Of a stretch of DNA of 8,063 bases, positions 1-6,300 are shown piece by piece. Within the stretch, counting starts at the first letter, position 1. Each line of letters begins with the position of its first letter. A model generated the notes under the pieces. The model searched no databases, had not been told where the DNA came from, and saw only the letters and a program-made list of their open reading frames with translations. The position numbers and the translations under genes are program-made. Source of the DNA: Clostridium sp. CAG:575. GTDB lineage: Bacteria > Bacillota > Clostridia > TANB77 > CAG-508. The DNA lies in contig FR884485.1 of assembly GCA_000435535.1 (NCBI GenBank), positions 1 to 8,063 on the forward strand. The letters run 5' to 3'.

Positions 1-18
1 GCTGACATCATCGAATAA
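1..18 (+). CDS. 3' end of an upstream gene (partial)
   Basis: The first 18 bases read A-D-I-I-E-stop in frame 1 and are followed ten bases later by a strong intrinsic terminator, so a + strand gene probably ends here. Frame 2 would also stop, at 25, so the frame is not certain. Five residues are too few to identify the product. In many Firmicutes the gene before plsX is rpmF (ribosomal protein L32), but nothing visible here proves or excludes it. Confidence 0.35.
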   Translation, partial: ADIIE

Positions 19-27
19 TTTATAAAT

Positions 28-62
28 AAAAAAGGGAAAAGTTAAACTTTTCTCTTTTTTTT
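28..62 (+). terminator. Intrinsic terminator of the upstream gene
   Basis: An A-rich arm (28-42, with GGG at 34-36 and AAAAGT after it) pairs with 46-60 (ACTTTTCTC then a T run) around a 3-nt loop. There is one G-U pair (35 with 53), and the T tract runs to 62. The A run on the 5' side means the hairpin could also work on the opposite strand. It separates the upstream gene from plsX, so plsX needs its own promoter. Confidence 0.75.
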
Positions 63-82
63 GTACAAATTTTAGAAAACTA

Positions 83-111
83 TTGCATTTTTTAGTAAAC
101 AATAATAAAAT
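83..111 (+). promoter_or_regulatory. Candidate sigma-A promoter of plsX
   Basis: TTGCAT (83-88) and TAAAAT (106-111) are separated by 17 bases. The -10 box differs from consensus at one position, but the -35 box keeps only the TTG. It lies between the upstream terminator and plsX and would give a leader of about 85 bases. The region is almost pure A/T, so chance -10 matches are common. No FapR-type operator was recognised here. Confidence 0.35.
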
Positions 112-201
112 TATTATATTATAAATAAAATATATAAACAAATAAAATTATAATTTAGTAATTAAAAATCGAGTTTATACTTTAGGAGGAATTAATAGAA
201 A

Positions 202-1230
202 ATGAAAATAATACTAGATGTGATGGGTGGAGATAATGCACCAGATGCCAATATAAAAGGGGCTATAAATGCAATAAATAAAATAAAAGCAGAAATTATT
301 TTAGTAGGAAAAGAAGATATAATTAGAAGTAAAATAAAAGAATTTTATGGAAAAGAAGTTGAAGAGATATCAGACAGATTAAAAATATATAATGCAACAG
401 AAACAATTGAAATGGAAGATCAACCAACAGTTGCAATAAAACATAAAAAAGATTCTTCAATGGTAGTAGGTTTTAATATGTTAAAGCAAGATGAAGGAGA
501 TGTATTTATATCTGCAGGAAATTCAGGAGCATTGCTTGCAGGAGCAACATTGCTTGTAGGAAGAATTAAAGGAATAGATAGACCAGCGTTAGCAGGAATT
601 TTACCAGCATATAAAAGTCAGTTATTATTAATGGATTGTGGATCTAATACAAATTGTAAGCCAATAAATTTATTGCAGTTTGCACAGATGTCAACGATAT
701 ATTTGCGTAATACGTTTGGAATCGAAAAACCTGCTATAGGATTATTAAATATCGGAACAGAAGAGACAAAAGGAAATGAATTAGTAAAAGAAAGTTATAA
801 CCTAATAAAAAATAATGCAGAAAAGTTAGATATTAATTTTGTTGGAAATGTAGAAGGTAGAGATGCTTTTTCTGGAAAAATAGATGCAATAATTGCAGAT
901 GGATTTACAGGAAATGTGTTTTTAAAAACAACAGAAGGATTAGGAAAATTTGTTAAAAAGTCTTTAAAAGAAAGTTTATTAAAAAATATATTTTCTAAAA
1001 TTGCTTCTATTCCATCACTTCCAGCTATAAATAGATTTGCTAATACAATGGATTATAAAAGATATGGTGGTGCTTTATTTTTGGGTGTGAAAAAACCAGT
1101 AGTAAAAGCACATGGAAGTAGTGATGAAAAATTATTTGAATATACGATACTTCAAGCAGAAAAATTTGTTGAAAATAAAGCTGTAGATAAGATGATAGAA
1201 GCATTTACAGATACAAATGTGAATGGTTAG
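202..1230 (+). CDS. plsX: Phosphate acyltransferase PlsX
   Basis: PlsX converts acyl-ACP and inorganic phosphate to acyl-phosphate, the acyl donor for PlsY in the first step of bacterial phospholipid synthesis. It is a peripheral membrane enzyme. The 342-residue product is close to the usual family length. Family motifs are visible in order: MGGDNAP (8-14, where many homologues have MGGDHAP), SAGNSGA (104-110), MDCGSNTNCKP (144-154), LNIGTEETKG (182-191), VEGRD (217-221), ADGFTGNV (232-239) and the YGGALFLGV...AHGSS stretch (288-307). The ATG at 202 is preceded by AGGAGGA (184-190) at a good distance, and the protein begins with the typical MKIxLDxMGGD. acpP follows after about 120 bases, the common PlsX-ACP pairing of substrate carrier and enzyme. 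There is no sign of truncation. Identification is by motif and is secure. Confidence 0.97.
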   Translation: MKIILDVMGGDNAPDANIKGAINAINKIKAEIILVGKEDIIRSKIKEFYGKEVEEISDRLKIYNATETIEMEDQPTVAIKHKKDSSMVVGFNMLKQDEGDVFISAGNSGALLAGATLLVGRIKGIDRPALAGILPAYKSQLLLMDCGSNTNCKPINLLQFAQMSTIYLRNTFGIEKPAIGLLNIGTEETKGNELVKESYNLIKNNAEKLDINFVGNVEGRDAFSGKIDAIIADGFTGNVFLKTTEGLGKFVKKSLKESLLKNIFSKIASIPSLPAINRFANTMDYKRYGGALFLGVKKPVVKAHGSSDEKLFEYTILQAEKFVENKAVDKMIEAFTDTNVNG

Positions 1231-1246
1231 TATAAATTTTAAATAA

Positions 1247-1266
1247 TTGTCAAATATACTTGACAA
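1247..1266. promoter_or_regulatory. Inverted repeat overlapping the acpP -35 box (candidate operator)
   Basis: TTGTCAA (1247-1253) and TTGACAA (1260-1266) are perfect 7-base inverted repeats around a 6-base spacer. The right arm contains the -35 hexamer of the acpP promoter, so a bound protein would block RNA polymerase. Fatty-acid regulators of Firmicutes (FapR, FabT) act on such genes, but this is not an obvious match to the FapR site. The regulator is unknown. Confidence 0.4.
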
Positions 1267-1288
1267 AAATAATAACATATAATATAAA
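1260..1288 (+). promoter_or_regulatory. sigma-A promoter of acpP
   Basis: A perfect TTGACA (1260-1265) is followed after exactly 17 bases by TATAAA (1283-1288), one mismatch from consensus. Transcription would start near 1295, leaving a leader of about 57 bases before the acpP ATG. acpP can therefore be expressed independently of plsX, which fits the high level of ACP that cells need. Confidence 0.65.
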
Positions 1289-1351
1289 AGTATTATAAAA
1301 ATAAAGATAATACATATTTTTTAAAACTTGAGAGGAGGTGAACTCGAGAAG

Positions 1352-1594
1352 ATGAGTTCAGAAGAGATATTTGAAAAAGTAAAAGGTATAATTGTTGAAC
1401 AATTAGGTGTAACAGATACATCAGTAACAATGGAAGCTTCATTTATTGATGATTTAGGTGCTGATTCTTTAGATATAGTTGAATTAGTAATGGCTATTGA
1501 AGAAGAATTTGATATAGAAATTCCTGATAGCGATGCTGAAAAAGTTGTAACAGTAGGAGATGTAGTTGATTACATAAAAGATAATGTTGAATAA
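1352..1594 (+). CDS. acpP: Acyl carrier protein
   Basis: This is the small acidic carrier that holds growing fatty acyl chains on a 4'-phosphopantetheine arm in type II fatty acid synthesis, and it supplies PlsX upstream. The diagnostic [13 protein letters not shown] stretch is present, with the prosthetic-group serine at residue 39 of an 80-residue protein, followed by the helix II/III region [16 protein letters not shown]. The ATG at 1352 is chosen because AGAGGAGGTGA (1331-1341) lies at ideal spacing before it and the protein then begins [10 protein letters not shown] like other ACPs. A longer reading from TTG at 1328 would translate the ribosome binding site itself and add eight unlikely residues. 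It has its own promoter and a strong terminator. The ACP could in principle serve a specialised pathway, but the plsX neighbour argues for the housekeeping one. Confidence 0.96.
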   Translation: MSSEEIFEKVKGIIVEQLGVTDTSVTMEASFIDDLGADSLDIVELVMAIEEEFDIEIPDSDAEKVVTVGDVVDYIKDNVE

Positions 1595-1597
1595 TAG

Positions 1598-1674
1598 AAA
1601 AGCTAAGGATGTTGTATTGAACCAAAGAAATATTTGATTTTTAAGGTCTAAGTACAACATTCTTAGCTTTTTTT
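1598..1674 (+). terminator. Long-stem terminator after acpP
   Basis: A 19-base arm (1598-1616, containing AGCTAAGGATGTTGTA) pairs with 1653-1671 with only one G-U pair. The 3' arm ends in a run of seven T (1668-1674). The loop is about 36 bases, unusually large for an intrinsic terminator. The stem starts a few bases after the acpP stop and ends the plsX-acpP transcript. The reverse strand has only a short T run, so it would be at best a weak terminator for the convergent carboxypeptidase gene. Confidence 0.8.
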
Positions 1675-1688
1675 ACATTAGAGTACAG

Positions 1689-1720
1689 AAAAAAATATCT
1701 ATATATTGGCAATAATATAT
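1689..1720 (-). terminator. Weak candidate terminator of the carboxypeptidase gene
   Basis: Read on the minus strand, ATATATT (1720-1714) and AATATAT (1707-1701) form a 7-bp A/T-only stem around a 6-base loop. A run of seven T follows a few bases later (1695-1689). It lies 15 bases past the stop codon. The stem has no G-C pairs, so this is a weak call; read-through to the acpP hairpin is the alternative. Confidence 0.3.
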
Positions 1721-1735
1721 TTTGGCTATAAACTT

Positions 1736-2998
1736 TCATAGTATGTTTGCTACAATATTAGTAAAATTTTTAAAGAAGTATATTGTGTAGGAAAATATAG
1801 AATTTTTATAAATGGTATATGAATTATAAATATTACAATTACTAATTACAGAGTTATTGCTTATGAGTTCTATATTTCCAATATTAGTGCCTCCATATAG
1901 TGGGGCTTCAAATGATTTTTTACAAGTGATTTTAATTGACAATGAGTTAATAAAATCTTTTCTAATAGGAATAATAGAATATTTTAAAGGTTCTATTTCT
2001 ATGTTGAAATTACTATTTTTTAGATAATTATATTTATTTATATAAAAAGTATTTATATTATTAGTTTTCCAAATTTCGAATTCTTTATTAATAAATTCTT
2101 GAATATTAACTAATTTAAAGTTTTGATAGATATAATTTATTAGTTTTATACTATCTGTAGATCTAAATTTTTTAGTGTCTGCCCCTAATACAACACAAAT
2201 TATATCTAAGTTACCTCTTCTACATGCTGTAACTAGACATCTATTTGCACCATTAGTAAATCCAGTTTTAACACCATAAACTCCATCCAAGTTTCCTAAC
2301 AATTCATTTGTATTGGATAAATCTTTTGAATAACCATTTATTGTGATTGTATAATTTTTAGTTCCAACTATTTTTGAAAACGTTGGATTGTTTAAAGCAT
2401 AATTTGTAAGTAAGGCTAATTCATATGCAGTAGTATAGTGTTCATCTGAATCTAATCCATGAGGAGTTTCAAAATGAGTATTTTTAAGTCCTAATTCTTG
2501 AGCTTTTTTATTCATTTTTTCTGCAAAGCCGGGAATATCATTTCCTGCATATTCTGCAAGAGCAACGGCTGCATCATTTCCAGAATGAAGCATTAAACCA
2601 TATAATAAGTCTAATATGGTTATTTTGTCTCCAGTTTTTAAGCCAAGGCGTGAACCACCAGTATTTGCAGCTTTTTTTGATATTTCAATGCTTTCATTTA
2701 ACTTACAATTTTCTATAATGATTATTGCAGTCATAATTTTGGTAGTTGAAGCCATTTTTCTTTTTGTGTTTTCATTTTTTCCATATAGAATAGTATTAGT
2801 ATTACGGTCAATTACAACGCAAGCTCTGGAATTTAAATCTGGATTTTTAATTTCGGTTAAAGCATTAACAGAAGTTTCTATTTCTGAATTTATATCAATT
2901 GATTCAGTGTCATCTGAATCATCAGCATAACATATTATAGAAAAAATATAAATGAAGATTAAGAATATGGTCAATGTTTTTATTATTATTTTTTTCAT
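1736..2998 (-). CDS. dacF: D-alanyl-D-alanine carboxypeptidase (low-molecular-weight PBP, peptidase family S11)
   Basis: This exported serine enzyme removes the terminal D-Ala from peptidoglycan pentapeptides and so limits cross-linking. Its three active-site motifs are all intact: STTK (84-87, nucleophile Ser84), SGN (139-141) and KTG (244-246). Residues 1-25 form a signal peptide with a long hydrophobic core ending CYA; Cys23 is not in a proper lipobox. The catalytic domain spans about 50-285. A beta-rich PBP5 C-terminal-like region (about 290-385) follows, and the tail is aromatic and hydrophobic (about 392-420), which could dock on the membrane. The length of 420 is usual for DacF/DacA proteins, and the exact paralogue name is a guess. 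The start is supported by GAGGTG (3008-3003) just upstream. The gene converges on acpP and diverges from the giant adhesin. No convincing -35/-10 pair was found for it. Confidence 0.9.
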   Translation of the reverse strand: MKKIIIKTLTIFLIFIYIFSIICYADDSDDTESIDINSEIETSVNALTEIKNPDLNSRACVVIDRNTNTILYGKNENTKRKMASTTKIMTAIIIIENCKLNESIEISKKAANTGGSRLGLKTGDKITILDLLYGLMLHSGNDAAVALAEYAGNDIPGFAEKMNKKAQELGLKNTHFETPHGLDSDEHYTTAYELALLTNYALNNPTFSKIVGTKNYTITINGYSKDLSNTNELLGNLDGVYGVKTGFTNGANRCLVTACRRGNLDIICVVLGADTKKFRSTDSIKLINYIYQNFKLVNIQEFINKEFEIWKTNNINTFYINKYNYLKNSNFNIEIEPLKYSIIPIRKDFINSLSIKITCKKSFEAPLYGGTNIGNIELISNNSVISNCNIYNSYTIYKNSIFSYTIYFFKNFTNIVANIL

Positions 2999-3016
2999 AA
3001 TACACCTCTATATAAT

Positions 3017-3042
3017 CATATAAAATATTGGTTTTAAATATG
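3017..3042. repeat. Palindromic motif, copy 1 (next to the carboxypeptidase start)
   Basis: ATAAAATATTGGTTTTA (3020-3036) matches 16 of 17 bases of copy 2 at 3102-3118. Its own dyad is imperfect (TAAAAT against GTTTTA, then AATATG against CATAT). It lies just upstream of the ribosome binding site of the minus-strand carboxypeptidase gene, where a repressor or activator site would be expected. Confidence 0.4.
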
Positions 3043-3100
3043 ATAAAAATATATAATTTTTTATTATGCTACGGAATAAAGCTAAAACTAAAATTATTTA

Positions 3101-3120
3101 CATAAAATATTGATTTTATG
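3101..3120. promoter_or_regulatory. Palindromic motif, copy 2 (candidate operator over the distal adhesin -35)
   Basis: CATAAAAT and ATTTTATG are perfect 8-base inverted repeats around ATTG. The right half includes the TTGATT -35 box (3110-3115) of the distal adhesin promoter. A near-identical copy lies at 3020-3036 on the other side of the divergent region. A dimeric regulator is the simple reading; the AT-rich background keeps confidence moderate. Confidence 0.45.
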
Positions 3121-3138
3121 ACGAAAATGTAATATAAT
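3110..3138 (+). promoter_or_regulatory. Distal promoter of the adhesin gene
   Basis: TTGATT (3110-3115), a 17-base spacer and a perfect TATAAT (3133-3138). The predicted start is near 3145, giving a leader of about 160 bases. The -35 box lies inside the perfect palindrome at 3101-3120. Confidence 0.55.
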
Positions 3139-3144
3139 TGTAAT

Positions 3145-3240
3145 GTAGGCGAAAAAATAGATCTTACTTAAAAAAAGTGGTTTCCGTAGGAGGTTGAACA
3201 TCATATAATTATAAAATAAAAATGAGTATTTTTAGCCTAT
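3145..3240 (+). promoter_or_regulatory. Candidate structured 5' leader RNA of the adhesin gene
   Basis: Starting at the predicted +1, GUAGGC (3145-3150) pairs with GCCUAU (3235-3240). The stem continues past one mismatch and a bulged A with AAAAA and UA (3152-3159) against UAUUUUU (3227-3233), about 13 pairs in all. Inside, GGUUUCC (3179-3185) can pair with GGAGGUU (3189-3195), several pairs being G-U, which hides an AGGAGG. The size and a closing stem around a folded core resemble a riboswitch or other cis-acting RNA. I could not match it to a known class, including both cyclic-di-GMP classes. The fold was read by eye. Confidence 0.35.
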
Positions 3241-3268
3241 TGACTTAAATAAAGATATGAAATAAAAT
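3240..3268 (+). promoter_or_regulatory. Proximal promoter of the adhesin gene
   Basis: TTGACT (3240-3245), a 17-base spacer and TAAAAT (3263-3268), each one mismatch from consensus. It would give a short leader of about 30 bases that skips the structured element. Its -35 box abuts the 3' arm of that element. Confidence 0.5.
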
Positions 3269-3305
3269 AATGTTAAAGGTTATTAAATAAAGGAGAAGAG
3301 TTTTT

Positions 3306-6300
3306 ATGAAAAAGAATAATATTTTGTTTACAATAATGAGTATGATATTTGTATTAACTTTAATGACAATATCAACAAAGGTAAAAGCAACAGACCTTTC
3401 AACTCCAATTTATTTTGGTGTACAAGAATTTAGAAGTGGAACAACTCCTAATAATATGGCTTATGGTATTAATGATCCATATGCTAATGGATCTACAACA
3501 GCTTCAATAGTTGGAACCAAAATATGGCAAATTGTAAAATATAATACAAATGTGGCAGGAAATTATACAACAGGTAATTACTATTGTGTTAGAGCAGGAG
3601 TTGGTTTTAGAAATGTAAATGATATTGCAGCTTATAATAGATCTTATGATTTAAAAACAGAAAAAAATGCAATTTTATCTTCTGGAAATACTGTATTACA
3701 AAGTATTGTGAATAATGGATATTTTAATAATCTATTAGCATTGACAGATTTGCTATATTTAAAAGGAGTATCTACTTCAGCAGAAAAAACTGCATTATTA
3801 AATGCAGCGAATATTTACGATGAGGATTATACAGTTTCATTAACAGATAGTGATATAGAAGCTGTTCAACAAGCTGCAATTTGGTATTTTTCAAATCATG
3901 ATGATGCTATCTTCGAGAGGGTATTTAATAATTATGATGAAGATTATATGACAGGTGGTTTATTAACTAAAACATCATGGCTAACTTATAGTACTTTAGA
4001 AAAAAGTCAAGCAGGAAATTTAAATTATACTAGCTTAAGTGATTACAATTTAAAATTTAGTGAAAATGGAGTTCAAATCGGTGATGGATTACAAAGACAA
4101 GAACAAGCAAATATGTTATACAATTATTTAATTTATACAGCAAATAGAAATGCAATAACATATGAAAATGGAACAGCAACTTCAAAAACGAGGGTAACTT
4201 TATATACTAATGCAACAGATACAAATGTACAACCAATTATTTTAATTGAAAAATTACCAGAACAAGTAAAAGAATTTGACTTAGCATTAAGTAAGTATGT
4301 TACTAAAGTTGATGGAGTTGAATTGAGTGGTTCAAATTCAAGAGTACCAAATATAGATTTATCTACATTAGAAACAGGAACAACAGCTACATATAAACAT
4401 AGAAAAGATCCAGTAGTTGTAAAAACAGGAAGTGTAGTAACATATAATTTAACAGTATATAATGAAGGTGACAAATCTGGAAGAGCAACAAAGATTGTTG
4501 ATCAGTTACCAACAGGTTTAAAATTTTCAAAATTGAATACTAGTGATTTTTCAGCAAATTATGATGAAAATACAAATAGATTGACTATAGTAAGAAATTC
4601 TGATAATAAAAATAATATAAATCCTTATACAAAAGGTAACTTGCAAAGTGAGACTATAGAAATAGAGGCTATAGTTACAGCGACAGCAAACACTGTTGGA
4701 GATAAAATTTTAACAAATGTTGCATGGATAAGTGAGGCATTTGATGCAGTGGATAATAAGACTGTAACAAATCAACCTGGTTTGGATAGGGATTCAGAAC
4801 CATCAACAGTACCTAATGTAAACAAAGATAATATGGAAAACTACAAAGGAAATGATAGTAATAAGGAAGATTTATCTGATTCAAATTATTATTATAAAGG
4901 ACAACAAGATGATGATGACTTTGAAAAACTTGTTATAAAGAAACAAAATGAAGGATTATATAATGTTGTTTTGATAAAACAAGATAGCAAAGGAAATCAA
5001 TTAAATGAACAGGCTACATTTGATGTAAATGGACAAACAAAAAATGTAACAGGTAAATTAGAAATTGCAAGCAATGTTCAAATAACATCTGCAAATGTTT
5101 CAACTGCAGATACATATGTTATTAAAGAAACAGTGGCACCAAGCTCATATACAAAATTTAATGGAACAATTACTGTAACAGTAACAAAAAAATTAGAAGA
5201 CAATACTTATAAAGTAGATAAGGTATCATATAAAGTGGTAGATAATAACGGAAAAGATATTACAGCTAGTGTTGCTGATCGTATAAAAGTGTCTTTAAAT
5301 ACAGATGGACATGTCTATGTAGAAGTTAGAAACTATCAATTTGACTTGAAATTAGTAAAAAGAATTGTAGAAGTAAATGGTACAAAAGTTCCAGAAAGAA
5401 TAGAAAAAGTGGATATATCAAATTTAGCAAATGGAACAGCTACTACAGCAAGTTACACAGTAAATAAAGAACCAGTTGCAGTTAAAAAAGGAGATATAGT
5501 AAAATATACATTTAGAGTATATAATGAAGGAAATATTGATGGATATGCTTCAGAAATAACAGAAGATATTCCAAAAGGATTAGAATTTATGTGGTCAGAA
5601 AAAATGGATGATGAATTAGAATCAGATACAACATTGACTGCAGATGAAAAAACAGCAATAACATATAACCAAGGAATATGGTCAATAAAGAGTGTTGATA
5701 CTTCAACAAATAAAGCAACAATGGTTACAACTGATTATTTAGCAAAAGGAAAAGGAGCAGAAATAAGAACAGAAGGTGCTAATTTAATAAAAGCTTTTGA
5801 CTCATCAAAAGGATATATTAATAATATTAGTGAGAAAAATCCAGATTATAAAGAAGTATCTGTTTATATGAAAGTAGTTTCTGATGAAGGAACAGGAACA
5901 CAAATTAGGAATGAAGCAGCAATTACAGGAGATTCTGATAAAGATGAAAATCCAGTAGACGATAGAGATTCTAGTACAGATATCTGGAAAAAATATGAAG
6001 ATGATGAAGATTATGATACTGTAAAATTAGAATCATTTGATTTAGCAATGAGAAAATTTATAATTGCAGTAAGTAGTGATTCAAAAATAGATACAAAAGA
6101 TTATTTAAAAAATGCTGATGGAACTTATACAAGAGCTCCTATAGTAGATACATCAAAATTAAATACTGTTGATGAGAATGGAAAACTAATTACAACAGCA
6201 ATTTATAAACATTCAAAAGAACCTGTACAAGTAAATAAAGGTGATATTGTTGTATATATGTTAAGAGTATACAATGAAGGAGATATTAATGGATATGCAA

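Larger units (their letters stand above)
3009..3305. other. Divergent intergenic region between carboxypeptidase and adhesin genes
   Basis: Nearly 300 bases without a gene. It contains two copies of a palindromic AT-rich motif (3017-3042 and 3101-3120), two tandem + strand promoters (3110-3138 and 3240-3268), a possible structured leader (3145-3240) and the adhesin ribosome binding site AAAGGAG (3289-3295). AGGAGG at 3188-3193 is not followed by a usable start codon, so it is more likely part of the RNA fold than a translation signal. Confidence 0.7.

Noticed and set aside
1328..1351. TTG start giving an eight-residue longer ACP
   Set aside because: It would place the ribosome binding site inside the coding region and has no upstream Shine-Dalgarno sequence; the ATG at 1352 fits the family.
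2616..2930. Open frame of 104 codons on the + strand
   Set aside because: It lies entirely inside the carboxypeptidase gene on the other strand, which has all catalytic motifs. The frame has no recognisable domain or ribosome binding site.
3188..3248. Leader peptide gene after AGGAGG (ATG at 3222, eight codons)
   Set aside because: The ATG is about 28 bases from the AGGAGG, too far for initiation, and the TTG at 3194 is too close and yields four codons.
3145..3305. Known riboswitch classes (cyclic-di-GMP I and II, cyclic-di-AMP, T-box, preQ1)
   Set aside because: Their conserved core words, as far as I recall them, are absent; a profile search was not possible here.
4133..4474. Open frame of 113 codons on the minus strand
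   Set aside because: It is antisense to the adhesin gene between the thioester domain and repeat 1, with low-complexity composition and no motif.
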